The notes beneath the pieces were generated by a model, which was not told the origin of the DNA, ran no database searches, and was given only the letters and a program-made list of their open reading frames with translations. Both the position numbers and the translations under genes were made by a program. 47,517 bases of DNA from Thermoanaerobaculaceae bacterium. Its GTDB lineage: Bacteria > Acidobacteriota > Thermoanaerobaculia > Thermoanaerobaculales > Thermoanaerobaculaceae. The stretch lies in NCBI GenBank assembly GCA_025456225.1, contig JALOLB010000005.1, positions 1-47,517 on the forward strand. The letters are read 5' to 3'. Below, piece after piece: positions 6,472 to 14,963 of the stretch; position 1 is the stretch's first letter, and every line of letters begins with the position of its first letter.

Positions 6472-7992
6472 ATGGATCTGACGCACCTGTTCCGCACCTT
6501 CGGGCTGCACGAGACCAACGCCGGCGCATACGCCGGAGCGTGGATCGAGGGGCGCGGCGAGCTGCTGCAGTCGTTGAACCCGGCCACGGGCGAGACGCTC
6601 GCCGGCGTGTGGCAGGCCGACGTGGCGGCCGGAGAGCGGGTCATCCGCACGGCCGACGAGACCTTCCGGTGGTGGCGGTCCGTGCCGGCGCCGCGGCGTG
6701 GCGAGCTCGTCCACGACCTGGGCAACCAGCTCCGGGCCCACAAGCAGGCCCTCGGGCGCCTCATCTCGCTGGAGATGGGCAAGATCCTCTCCGAGGGCCT
6801 GGGCGAGGTCCAGGAGATGATCGACATGTGCGACTTCGCCGTGGGGCTCTCGCGTCAGCTCTACGGGATCACCATGCCCTCGGAGCGGCCGGGCCATCGC
6901 CTCTCCGAGCAGTGGCACCCGCTCGGTCCGGTCGCGGTCATCACGGCCTTCAACTTCCCCACCGCCGTGTGGGCCTGGAACGCAGCCGTGGCCGCGGTGT
7001 GCGGCGACACGGTGATCTGGAAGCCGTCCTCGCACACGCCCCTGACCGCTCTCGCCGTGCAGCACATTTGCAACCACGTGGCCTGCCGCCACAAGGCCGA
7101 GGGGGTCTTCAACCTGGTCATCGGCCCGGGCCGGGAGATCGGGCAGAGGCTCGTCGAGGACCCGCGCGTGCCGCTCGTCTCCTTCACCGGCTCCACCGGC
7201 CAGGGTCGCCGGGTCGCGTCCACCGTGGCGTCCCGGTTCGGCCGCAGCATCCTCGAGCTCGGCGGCAACAACGCGGTCGTGGTCATGGACGACGCTGACC
7301 TCGACATGGCCCTGCGCGCCATCGTCTTCGCCGCCGTCGGCACGGCCGGCCAGCGGTGCACCAGCCTGCGCCGACTCATCGTGCACGAGCGGGTCCACGA
7401 CCAGCTCGTCGAGAGGCTGGTGCGCGCCCTGCGGTCGGTCCCCATCGGCGACCCGCTGGCGGAGGGCACGTTGATGGGCCCGCTGGTGAGCGAGGAGGCG
7501 GTCACCGACTACCTCAAGGCCCTGGACCGGGTGCGTGCCGAGGGCGGAACGATCCTGACCGGGGGTCGGCGGGTCGAACGCCCCGGGAACTTCGTCGAGC
7601 CGACGCTCGTCGCCGCCGGACGCGACCTGGCGATCGCCCACGAGGAGACGTTCGCGCCGATCCTGTACGTCTACAGGGTCTCCGGCCTCGAGGAGGCGAT
7701 CGCCGTCAACAACGAGGTGGCCCAGGGGCTATCCTCGGCGATCTTCACCACCTCGGTGCTGTCGGCGGAACGCTTCCTCTCCGTGGAGGGGTCCGACTGC
7801 GGCATCGCGAACGTCAACATCGGCACCTCGGGGGCGGAGATCGGCGGCGCCTTTGGCGGCGAGAAGGAGACGGGAGGCGGCCGCGAGGCGGGCTCCGACG
7901 CCTGGAAGGCCTACATGCGGCGTCAGACCTGCACGGTCAACTACTCGGCCCAGCTCCCGCTTGCCCAGGGCGTAGAGTTCGACCTGAGCTGA
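6472..7992 (+). CDS. amaB: Aldehyde dehydrogenase, ALDH7/AmaB type
   Basis: NAD(P)-dependent oxidation of an aldehyde to the acid; ALDH7 enzymes act on alpha-aminoadipic semialdehyde in lysine breakdown. Length 506 aa, normal for the family. Visible are the cofactor/substrate region FNFPTAVWAWN, the general-base Glu in LELGGNNA (about 261), the catalytic Cys in GQRCTS (about 295), and a C-terminal FGGEKETGGGREAGSDAWK block typical of the ALDH7 (antiquitin) subfamily. The ATG is preceded by GAGGAGG. No lysine-degradation partner lies nearby, so the in vivo substrate is uncertain. It is convergent with the flavoprotein operon. Confidence 0.88.
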   Translation: MDLTHLFRTFGLHETNAGAYAGAWIEGRGELLQSLNPATGETLAGVWQADVAAGERVIRTADETFRWWRSVPAPRRGELVHDLGNQLRAHKQALGRLISLEMGKILSEGLGEVQEMIDMCDFAVGLSRQLYGITMPSERPGHRLSEQWHPLGPVAVITAFNFPTAVWAWNAAVAAVCGDTVIWKPSSHTPLTALAVQHICNHVACRHKAEGVFNLVIGPGREIGQRLVEDPRVPLVSFTGSTGQGRRVASTVASRFGRSILELGGNNAVVVMDDADLDMALRAIVFAAVGTAGQRCTSLRRLIVHERVHDQLVERLVRALRSVPIGDPLAEGTLMGPLVSEEAVTDYLKALDRVRAEGGTILTGGRRVERPGNFVEPTLVAAGRDLAIAHEETFAPILYVYRVSGLEEAIAVNNEVAQGLSSAIFTTSVLSAERFLSVEGSDCGIANVNIGTSGAEIGGAFGGEKETGGGREAGSDAWKAYMRRQTCTVNYSAQLPLAQGVEFDLS

Positions 7993-7996
7993 AGAA

Positions 7997-8075
7997 GTGA
8001 CTGGTGATCGGTGCTCAGTGTTCGGAGGTGGTAGTCCGCCTCCCCTCTGATCACTGACCACCGATCACCGATCAC
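7997..8075. repeat. Long iterated-word hairpin between convergent genes
   Basis: Arms 7997-8025 and 8047-8075 pair at 24 of 29 positions, built from repeats of GGTGATC/GATCACC, with an inner GGAGG/CCTCC extension near the loop. It lies between the convergent stops of the aldehyde dehydrogenase and the small Cys-rich gene, so it could serve as a bidirectional terminator, although there is no T-run. Confidence 0.7.
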
Positions 8076-8108
8076 AGCCTCGGGACGGAGCGCAGGCCGA
8101 TCTCCAAC

Positions 8109-8297
8109 TCATGCCGCGCGGAGCTCGGCGCGCAGGCGGTTCAGGACGCCGCGCACCCGGCCACACGTCTCGCAGTCGTTGGCCGCGGGGGCGCACCGCA
8201 CCCCCTCGGCCGGCACCATGCTGCACCCCGGCCCGCGGCCGAACGCCACCCGGCCGATCCTCGTCGTGCATGCCGTTCCTCCGTGCCACGCCGTCAC
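8109..8297 (-). CDS. Small Cys-rich protein coupled to the flavoprotein
   Basis: A 62-aa protein starting at a GTG whose bases overlap the stop of the upstream flavoprotein gene (GTGA), with GCGGGAG upstream. Five cysteines (C10, C25, C34, C41, C44), four of them in a C-x8-C-x6-C-x2-C spread ending NDCETC, suggest a small metal or Fe-S site. I do not recognise a family. The coupling suggests it works with, or transfers electrons for, the flavoprotein. It could also be a chance open frame in GC-rich DNA. Confidence 0.45.
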   Translation of the reverse strand: MTAWHGGTACTTRIGRVAFGRGPGCSMVPAEGVRCAPAANDCETCGRVRGVLNRLRAELRAA

Positions 8298-9652
8298 TCC
8301 CGCCCGGCTGCGGCCATGATCTCCACCGCCCGCAGGCGCAGGGCGGCCAGATACTCGTCAAAGCCTCCCGGGAGCGCCGCTGATTCCCGGGGCGCCTCAA
8401 TGGTCACTCCAGGGTCGTCGACCAGCCAGCGGGCCGTCACGGCATCGAGCCAGGGCTCGATGGCCGACGCCCGAGGCGGAGCCAGGACATCGCTGTCTCC
8501 GCTGCCGCCTGTCACCCTGCGGCCGTCGCGGTCGATCGCCGCGGCGGCCCTGCGGCCGAAGACGAACCCCTCCAGCAGGCCGGTGCCCATCATCCTCCCG
8601 CGCCCCTGCACGCCCCCTGCAGCCTCGCCGCAGGCGTAGAGGCCGGGCACAGAGGTGCGACCCCAGGCGTCGATGGCGACGCCGCCGATACCGTGGTGGC
8701 ATCCCACCGCCAGCCCCACCGGCGTGCCGACGGGTGCGATGGCCTGGATCGGGAAGCTGGCCGGCAGCAGCTCGCGGGCGGACGGATCGAGGGTGACCGT
8801 GATGCGGCGGCCGGACCGGGCTGCAGCACGCATGACGGCGAGCATGCCCGGCACCGTGCGGTCGTGGTCGAGCCGCTCCCCGTCCGCGGCGAGCCGAGCC
8901 TCGACCAGCACCCGGCTGGTCAGGAAGAACCCCGGTGGCTTCTCGGTCAGCGGCAGCGCCTGCAGCAACCCCGGATGGTGCAGCAGGGCGCCGACAAGCG
9001 ATCCCAGCACCAGGTTGGAGCCCCGGCACCAGCGTGGACCCGTGGAGACGGGAAACGCCCCCGCGGGCCCGCCGCACGCCAGCACGACGGCCATGGCGGC
9101 CAGCGGCTCCGGGCGGGTGGAGCCTCGACGGACGACCATGACGCCGGTGACCCGCTCCCCTTCCCTGACGAGGCCCACGACCAGGGTCCGACCCTCCAGG
9201 TGCACGCCGTCGGCGGCGCAGGAGGCAAGGGCCGGCTGCAGGAGCGCGCGGCCATGGCCGGGCAGGCAGGGGAGGCCGCGCGCGAACCCGTCGCCGGGAA
9301 GCCCGATCGGCTCGCTGGCAATCGGACGCAGGTCGAGCCACGCCATGAGCTCCCTGGCCGCGTCGTGTGCCGCCTCGGCCAGCACCTCGCCGAGCCCCGG
9401 CCGCTGCAGCCCCTCGGCGCGCCGGTCGATGTCGGCGGCGAAGAGCCCGGGACTGTCGCCCCGGACCCAGGGTGCCGCCACGAGGATGAACGGCGCCATG
9501 CCGTGCAGACGATGGCTGGCCCCGTCACGGCCGGGTTCCCCGGGCGAGACGACCCGCACATCGAAGCCACGCCCGGCAAGCGAACGGGCGCAGGTGAGAC
9601 CGGCAATGCCGGAGCCCACGACGACGACGCGCTTTCCGACGGCGTCCCTCAT
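8294..9652 (-). CDS. FAD-dependent oxidoreductase, L-aspartate oxidase/fumarate reductase-like
   Basis: Flavoprotein of 452 aa. The N-terminus has the dinucleotide-binding motif VVVVGSGIAGLTCA. Near residues 335-380 it has GCHHGIGGVAIDAWGRT, then VPGLYACGEAAGG and GTGLLEGFVFGRRAA, the layout of L-aspartate oxidase and succinate/fumarate dehydrogenase A subunits. The usual HGANRLASNSLLE stretch is replaced by a diverged GRGRMMGTGLLEG, and the C-terminal domain is short, so it is probably not a standard NadB. No nadA or nadC is nearby. The ATG has GAGGT upstream. It may follow the ABC ATPase gene in one transcript (78-base gap). Confidence 0.7.
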   Translation of the reverse strand: MRDAVGKRVVVVGSGIAGLTCARSLAGRGFDVRVVSPGEPGRDGASHRLHGMAPFILVAAPWVRGDSPGLFAADIDRRAEGLQRPGLGEVLAEAAHDAARELMAWLDLRPIASEPIGLPGDGFARGLPCLPGHGRALLQPALASCAADGVHLEGRTLVVGLVREGERVTGVMVVRRGSTRPEPLAAMAVVLACGGPAGAFPVSTGPRWCRGSNLVLGSLVGALLHHPGLLQALPLTEKPPGFFLTSRVLVEARLAADGERLDHDRTVPGMLAVMRAAARSGRRITVTLDPSARELLPASFPIQAIAPVGTPVGLAVGCHHGIGGVAIDAWGRTSVPGLYACGEAAGGVQGRGRMMGTGLLEGFVFGRRAAAAIDRDGRRVTGGSGDSDVLAPPRASAIEPWLDAVTARWLVDDPGVTIEAPRESAALPGGFDEYLAALRLRAVEIMAAAGRE

Positions 9653-9730
9653 GACCTCGCCAGTGTGCCAGAACCGCGGCGTCCGTGCAGCCGGCGGCCC
9701 GGACGGCCGACCGCGCGCGGAGGGTCGCGC

Positions 9731-10426
9731 CTACGTCTTGCTGTGAGCCGTGGTGGGGCCGGACTCGACGATCTTGCCGTCGCGCAGCCGGATGCGATGC
9801 CTCGCGTAGGCGGCGATGTCCTCCTCGTGGGTGACGAGGATGATGGTGTTGCCGCCCTTGTTGAGGGTCTCGAACAGCGCCATGATCTCCTCGCCGGTCC
9901 TGGAGTCCAGGTTCCCGGTGGGCTCGTCCGCAAGGAGGATGGACGGGCTGTTGACGAGGGCGCGCGCCACCGCCACTCGCTGGCGCTGGCCGCCGGACAG
10001 CTCGTTGGGTTGGTGGTGCATGCGGTCGCCCAGCCCGACCATTTCGAGCGTCTCCCTGGCCTTGCGATGGCGCTCGGCGCGCGGCACGCCGGCGTAGATG
10101 AGCGGCACCTCGACGTTCTCGATCGCCGACGTGCGGGCCAGCAGGTTGAAGGTCTGGAAGACGAAGCCGATCTCACGGTTGCGGATGCGGGCCAGCTCGT
10201 CGTCGTCGAGCGACGAGACCTCCTGGTCGTTGAGCCGGTAGGTGCCGGAGGTGGGGCTGTCGAGGCAACCGATGAGGTTCATGAGGGTGGACTTCCCCGA
10301 GCCCGAGGGGCCCATGATGGCCAGGAACTCCCCCCGCTGCACGTCCAGGCTGACTCCGTCCAGGGCCCGCACCTGGGAGTCACCCATCTCGTAGATCTTG
10401 GTCAGGTCGCGAATCTCGATCAGCAC
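9731..10426 (-). CDS. MacB/LolD-type ABC transporter ATPase
   Basis: ATPase of an FtsX-family (MacB/LolCDE-like) transporter, 231 aa. Walker A is GPSGSGKST, the Q-loop lies in [13 protein letters not shown], the signature is [15 protein letters not shown], Walker B is [11 protein letters not shown] and the H-loop is VTHEE. The start is a GTG with GGGGAGGAC upstream. It lies downstream of the tolC-like gene on the same strand (76-base gap), which suggests one export system, but no matching permease or periplasmic adaptor is present in this cluster. Confidence 0.88.
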   Translation of the reverse strand: MLIEIRDLTKIYEMGDSQVRALDGVSLDVQRGEFLAIMGPSGSGKSTLMNLIGCLDSPTSGTYRLNDQEVSSLDDDELARIRNREIGFVFQTFNLLARTSAIENVEVPLIYAGVPRAERHRKARETLEMVGLGDRMHHQPNELSGGQRQRVAVARALVNSPSILLADEPTGNLDSRTGEEIMALFETLNKGGNTIILVTHEEDIAAYARHRIRLRDGKIVESGPTTAHSKT

Positions 10427-10502
10427 TGGCCGTCCTCCCCCAATCGAAAAGCCGACGCGGCGGAGCCTGCCGCCGCGTCAGCATCCAGGTTGCGAGCCGT
10501 CC

Positions 10503-12203
10503 TCACTTCTCGCCGGTCTTCTTCACCCTGAGGTCGGGATCCTTGGTCCAGGAGCGGTACTTGAGCCAGCCCGTGTCCTCGAGCATGACCGTGGGCGCGG
10601 GAGGCACCTCGTCGACGATGGTGACGCCCATGGTCTCGGGGAGACGGCCGATGGCAACCAGGTACTGGACCCGATTGATGCGATAGGCGACCTTGGCGAA
10701 GAGCTCGGAGGCCTGGGCGGCAGCCAGGTCCTCCTGGATCTTGAGGACCTGGTAGTTGGTGGACATGCCGTTGGCGAACTTCTTCTGCTCGGCATCCAGG
10801 TTGCGCTCCGCGAGCTCGCGCGCCTTGATCGCGGCGGCGATGGACTTCGAGCCGGCCTCGAGCCCGCGCACCGCCGACCGCACCTCGGCGATGACGTCCT
10901 GCTGCGCCAGGGCCAGGGTCTGGCGTGCCGACTTCAGCTCGTAGCGGCGCTGCGCCAGCCGCGCCTTGGCGTCGTGGTTGCCCAGCGTGTAGGTGAAGGA
11001 GATCCCCGCTGACCACTGCGGGTAGTCCCCGTCCCCGATCTGCTGCAGGGGATCGTCCCATCCGCCCTCGATGACCTCGATCACCTCACCCGTGTCGGGA
11101 TCGCGGATCGTCTCGGTGCCACCCACCCCCGAGTAGCCGTAGTTGACGCTCAGTCCCAGGGAGGGGAGCGTGGCGTTACGGGCGCTCAGCAGGTTGACCT
11201 CGTTGATCTCGGTCGAGAGCTGCTGCTGTCTGATCTCCACCCGCTGCTCCAGCGCATCGGTGATGGCGGCGTCGAGCGAGACCGGTTCCGCCTGGGGCTC
11301 CAGCGAGTCAGTGGGAACGATCCGGCTCTGCCAGTCCTCGCGGTCCTCGAACCCCATGAGCTTCTTGAGGAGGTCGGCCGCGCCTTCGACCTGGTTCTCG
11401 GCCAGGATGATGTCCTGCTCGCGGGCCGCCACCGTGGCTTCCGACTGGATGATGTCGATGGGTGCAGCCGTGCCGATGCGGACGCGCGTGCGGGTCTGAT
11501 CGAGGAGGTCCTGGGCGAGCTTCAGCGACTGCTTCTTGACCGCCAGGTCGTCACGCTGGTAGACGAGGTTCCAGTAGGCCGACTCCACCTGCTTGAGGAT
11601 CGTGATGACGCTCTGCTCGAAGGCCAGGCGCGAGATGTCGCGGTTGCGCCGCGCCACCTCGATGCCGGCGCGGTTCACGTCGGTGCCGAAGCCCTTCAGC
11701 AGGTTCTGCTGCAACCCGAGAGTGAATCCGGCACTGTAGGCAGGGTTGAGAAAGTAGAAGCTCGAGTTCGTGCTCGATCGACTGTTCGTCCAGCCCAGGG
11801 TGAGCTCCGTGCCGGTGGCGTAGGCCTTGCCCAGGGTCAGGTCGAGGCCCCGGCGCCGCGACGTCGCCACGTCCGCGCCGACCAGGTTGTTGGTGGACGG
11901 CGAGGAGCTCTCGCTGGCCGAGCCCTGGAGGTTGAAGTACGGGTCGAAGATGCCGACACTGCCGCCCAGTGCCGCCGTGCTGCCGGCCAGGCCGAGGCGT
12001 GAGACCTCCAGGTTGATGTTGTGCTGCAGCGCCAGCCCCACGGCGTCCTGCATCGACAGACGCATCTCGGGCGCCCCCATGCGAACGCCCCGGGTTTGCA
12101 GCCCCGGCTCGGTGGAGACCGCTGTCGGCTCCTCCGCGCACACTGACCCCATCCCAACCATCGCCATCGCTGCCACCAACGCCAGTCCCTTGCTGTGCTT
12201 CAC
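10503..12203 (-). CDS. TolC-family outer-membrane efflux protein
   Basis: Outer-membrane channel component of tripartite export, about 566 aa. An N-terminal signal peptide (Lys-rich start, then a hydrophobic run ending SVCA/EE) leads into two TolC repeats: the first with QDAVGLALQHNINLEVSRL and long helices, the second with the equivalent LDAAITDALEQRVEIRQQQ. Heptad-rich helices and alternating beta stretches are evident. An upstream in-frame GTG at 12209 is possible, but the GTG at 12203 sits 5-7 bases from GGAGG and is preferred. The C-terminus extends about 40 residues past the last helix with a charged tail. Confidence 0.88.
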   Translation of the reverse strand: MKHSKGLALVAAMAMVGMGSVCAEEPTAVSTEPGLQTRGVRMGAPEMRLSMQDAVGLALQHNINLEVSRLGLAGSTAALGGSVGIFDPYFNLQGSASESSSPSTNNLVGADVATSRRRGLDLTLGKAYATGTELTLGWTNSRSSTNSSFYFLNPAYSAGFTLGLQQNLLKGFGTDVNRAGIEVARRNRDISRLAFEQSVITILKQVESAYWNLVYQRDDLAVKKQSLKLAQDLLDQTRTRVRIGTAAPIDIIQSEATVAAREQDIILAENQVEGAADLLKKLMGFEDREDWQSRIVPTDSLEPQAEPVSLDAAITDALEQRVEIRQQQLSTEINEVNLLSARNATLPSLGLSVNYGYSGVGGTETIRDPDTGEVIEVIEGGWDDPLQQIGDGDYPQWSAGISFTYTLGNHDAKARLAQRRYELKSARQTLALAQQDVIAEVRSAVRGLEAGSKSIAAAIKARELAERNLDAEQKKFANGMSTNYQVLKIQEDLAAAQASELFAKVAYRINRVQYLVAIGRLPETMGVTIVDEVPPAPTVMLEDTGWLKYRSWTKDPDLRVKKTGEK

Positions 12204-12290
12204 ACGCACCTCCGTGCTCGACGCCTGTTACGTTCCCGGTCGGTAGGGGGTTTCACCCGCCACCCCGCATCCACCGCCGCTTCGCCTGAA

Positions 12291-13124
12291 CTAACGTGCC
12301 ACCGGCGACCAAGGTTCCCGGTCTTCCGGTCCCGCCCTCAGGCCGGCCGCGCTCAGGAGCGCGGTCGTGGCCGCTGCCGAGGGCGCCGCCATGATACGTG
12401 CAGTCTCCCCAACCTCGACCACCCTGCCGGCGTCCATGACCAGCAGACGGTCCGCGACATCCCGCACCAGGCGGAGGTCATGGGCAATGAGCAGCAGGGC
12501 GAGGCCCAGCCGATCGCGCAGCCCCAGCATCTCGCCCAGCACCTGCTGACGGACCGCGGCGTCCAGGGCGCTCACCGGCTCGTCCAGGACCAGGGCGCGC
12601 GGGTTGCAGGCCAGGGCCCGGCCCAGAAGAACGCGCTGACACTCCCCACCCGAGAGCTCGTGGGGCAGGCGTCCAAGAAGATCAGGGCGGGCGCCCAGGC
12701 CGACGAGAGCCAGCAGCTCCCTGACGCGTCCCCGCCGCCCGGCCGGCGCGCAGACGTCGTGAATGGCAAGCGCCTCGGACACCGCCGACATGACGGTCTG
12801 CAGCGGGTCGAGGGCCGGTCGAGGGTCCTGGAGGACAAGCTGGATCTGCCGGCGCAGCCCCTGCCGGACACTCTCCGGCGCCGTGGCCAGATCCACGCCG
12901 CCGATATGCACCTCGCCCCGATCGGGCGTCTCCAGCCCGACCAGCACGCGCGCCAGCGTGCTCTTCCCGGACCCCGAGCGACCGACGACCGCCAGCACCT
13001 CGCCTGCATCGAGTGTCAGCGAGACGTCCTCCAGGGCCACGACCCAACCCCTCGCTTTGCCGACTCCACGACCTGGAAAGCGCTTCCACAGGCCCGAGGC
13101 TGCGACCAGCGGCGGGTCAGTCAC
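12291..13124 (-). CDS. Peptide/nickel-type ABC ATPase (DppF-like)
   Basis: Cytoplasmic ATPase of an oligopeptide-type importer, 277 aa. Walker A GRSGSGKST, Q-loop in LVLQDPRPALDPL, signature LSGGECQRVLLGRALA, Walker B ALVLDEPVSALD and H-loop LIAHDLRLV are intact. The DPxxALDP after the Q-loop is typical of the DppF/OppF branch. It overlaps its upstream partner (13117-14091) by eight bases, so the pair is co-translated. No permease or binding-protein gene is adjacent; these must be elsewhere or the pair is an orphan. Confidence 0.85.
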   Translation of the reverse strand: MTDPPLVAASGLWKRFPGRGVGKARGWVVALEDVSLTLDAGEVLAVVGRSGSGKSTLARVLVGLETPDRGEVHIGGVDLATAPESVRQGLRRQIQLVLQDPRPALDPLQTVMSAVSEALAIHDVCAPAGRRGRVRELLALVGLGARPDLLGRLPHELSGGECQRVLLGRALACNPRALVLDEPVSALDAAVRQQVLGEMLGLRDRLGLALLLIAHDLRLVRDVADRLLVMDAGRVVEVGETARIMAAPSAAATTALLSAAGLRAGPEDREPWSPVAR

Positions 13125-14091
13125 GGCTGGGCTCCGTCGCGTCGCTCCACAGGAAGCACCGCACGTCTCGCCTGTCCTCGAGCGGCGCCAGCGCGGGTCG
13201 TGCCTCCCGGCAGCGGGCCATCACCCGCGGGCATCGGGGAGCGAACCCGCAGGCGGTCCGCGTGGGGCCGTCTCCATCGCTGCCGCCGTCCCGGGGCGCC
13301 ACGTGGCCGGCCAGGAGGCCCCCGGTGTAGGGATGAGCGGGACGATCGAGCACCTCCGGGCGCGGCCCACGCTCGACCGTCTCACCCGCATGGAGGATGA
13401 CGATGTGCTCGGCCACCCCCGCTGCGAGGCGCAGGTCGTGGGTGATGAGGAGCAGCGCCAGCCCGCGGCCGTCGCGCAGTCGGGCCAGCAGGTGCAGCAC
13501 GGCGGCCTGCGAGACGCTGTCCAGGGCCGAGGTGGGCTCGTCCGCTACCAGCAACCGGGGACCGGCCGACAGGGCCGCCGCGATGGCCGCGCGCTGCCGC
13601 TGGCCGCCCGAGAGCTGGTGCGCGAACGCGCCGGCCAGGCCTTCCGGGTCGTCGAGCCCGACCTCGGCCAGCAGCCGCTCGGCCAGCGCACGTCGCTCCG
13701 TCCGGGTGCGCACGACCCTGTGACGCGTTGCGGCCTCGCTCACCTGCGGCCACAGCCGCCGCACCGGATCGAACGCCGCGGCCGGGTCCTGCTGCACGAG
13801 CCCGGCGAGTCGCCCTCGCAGCCCCTGGAGCTCGTGCTCCGGCGCGGACCGGATGTCCACGCCGCCGAGGCGGAGTCGGCCTCCGAGGACCCGGGCCGGC
13901 GGCGGCAGGAGACCCAGCAGCGCCAGGGCGGTCATTGACTTGCCGCTCCCCGACTCTCCCACCACAGCGACGGTCTGACCCTCCTCGACCCGCAGGTTCA
14001 CGCCGTCCAGCACTCGCTGCTGCGTCCCGTCCGCCGCGGGGAACGCGGCTGCCAGGTTCTCGATCTCGACGATAGCCGACACGCCGTTCAT
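13117..14091 (-). CDS. Peptide/nickel-type ABC ATPase (DppD-like)
   Basis: Partner ATPase of 324 aa. Motifs: Walker A GESGSGKSM, Q-loop in VQQDPAAAFDPV, signature [16 protein letters not shown], Walker B LLVADEPTSALD and H-loop LITHDLRLA. The C-terminal extension has HPYTGGLL and the Cys-rich CGFAPRCPRVMARC, found in OppD/DppD proteins. The frame is open far upstream, but the ATG at 14091 gives the family length and begins in front of the first beta strand. An iterated palindrome lies directly upstream. Confidence 0.87.
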   Translation of the reverse strand: MNGVSAIVEIENLAAAFPAADGTQQRVLDGVNLRVEEGQTVAVVGESGSGKSMTALALLGLLPPPARVLGGRLRLGGVDIRSAPEHELQGLRGRLAGLVQQDPAAAFDPVRRLWPQVSEAATRHRVVRTRTERRALAERLLAEVGLDDPEGLAGAFAHQLSGGQRQRAAIAAALSAGPRLLVADEPTSALDSVSQAAVLHLLARLRDGRGLALLLITHDLRLAAGVAEHIVILHAGETVERGPRPEVLDRPAHPYTGGLLAGHVAPRDGGSDGDGPTRTACGFAPRCPRVMARCREARPALAPLEDRRDVRCFLWSDATEPSRD

Positions 14092-14131
14092 TGTACGGCG
14101 CACACGGTCCGGTCGTCCGCCCGAGGGTTGG

Positions 14132-14252
14132 AGCGTGGACGTGGACGAGGCCCCTACCGACAGCGAGGCAAGCCGGAGTGAGCAGCCGGTTGAGAGCCCA
14201 TGCCGTGGCCTCGCATTCCGAGCGGGGTCCAGGAAAAGGTCCACGTCCAGGT
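14132..14252. repeat. GTGGAC/GTCCAC iterated palindrome
   Basis: GTGGACGTGGAC at 14135-14146 pairs at 11 of 12 positions with GTCCACGTCCAG at 14239-14250. The right side also contains GGGGTCCAGG, the word seen at the IS110 target site. It lies in the 193-base spacer between the methyltransferase stop and the DppD-like start, which holds no gene. Confidence 0.6.
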
Positions 14253-14284
14253 TGGGGCCTGGAGGGCGCGTCAGCAGCCAGCAG

Positions 14285-14932
14285 CTATCGGCCGGCCACC
14301 GCAGGCGCGGCCGGCAGCTCGGCGACCAGCCGCACGACCCACTTCGGGCCGCGGTGCGCGGGGTTGTCGTCCTCCTCCACCAGTCGGTCCTCGTAGAGGA
14401 GCACCCGCAGGTGGGGCTGCACCAGGGCCAGGAGCTCGTTGGAACCCCACAGCAGCTCGGGATCGCTCGGACCTCCCGTGCCCCGCCCGAGCTGGTCGAG
14501 GGCGAAACCCTGGACGACGAGAATGCCGCCCGGGCGCAGCCAGCGGTGGGCGCCGGCGACGGCGTCCCGGTCGTGGTAGTTGAGGACCAGCAGGAGGTCG
14601 AAGAGTGGTCGCGGGTCGCCCAGGACCGGGGTCTCCAGGTCCGTCGCCAGGAGCTGGAGCGGCACCCCCGCCTCCGATGCCGCGAGGCGGGCGCGAACGA
14701 GCCCTGCCAGGGCACAGTCCGCGATCACCACCTCCCACCCGAGCCGGGCCAGGAACAGGGCGTTGCGCCCCTCGCCACCGGCCAGGTCCAGGCATCGCCC
14801 CGACTGCGGCAACAGGGGCAGGGCGCGGCGAACGAGCAACGATGGATCGCTCCCGAACACCGAGTCGGCGGCCTGCTGGTAGCGGCGCTCCCACTTCTCG
14901 CGCTCGCGCCTGGTCTTCTCAGCTCCCCTCAT
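14285..14932 (-). CDS. Class I SAM-dependent methyltransferase
   Basis: About 215 aa. Motif I is CLDLAGGEGRNALFLARLGW, matching the tellurite-resistance/UbiE-like group. Motif II is the VVIADCA region, with LDLLLVLNYHD-like and LRPGGILVVQGF stretches as motifs post-I and III. A charged N-terminus EKTRREREKWERRYQ resembles that in TehB-type enzymes. In-frame ATGs at 14944 and 14932 are both possible; neither has a strong ribosome site, and 14932 was chosen for fit. It is divergent from kdsC with about 30 bases between starts. Substrate unknown. Confidence 0.75.
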   Translation of the reverse strand: MRGAEKTRREREKWERRYQQAADSVFGSDPSLLVRRALPLLPQSGRCLDLAGGEGRNALFLARLGWEVVIADCALAGLVRARLAASEAGVPLQLLATDLETPVLGDPRPLFDLLLVLNYHDRDAVAGAHRWLRPGGILVVQGFALDQLGRGTGGPSDPELLWGSNELLALVQPHLRVLLYEDRLVEEDDNPAHRGPKWVVRLVAELPAAPAVAGR

Positions 14933-14963
14933 CCCGCGTAGCATAGCTTCACTGGAGGCCACC

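Noticed and set aside
6141-6827. N-terminal extension of the IS110 transposase to 6827
   Set aside because: The extension would cross the predicted bridge RNA, the element end and host repeat; the ATG at 6140 gives the family length.
8294-9652. Canonical NadB assignment
   Set aside because: The catalytic/substrate loop is diverged, the C-terminal part is short and nadA/nadC are absent nearby, so only a family-level call is made.
14092-14715. N-terminal extension of the DppD-like ATPase
   Set aside because: It would overlap the methyltransferase gene in another frame and add residues unlike any ABC protein.
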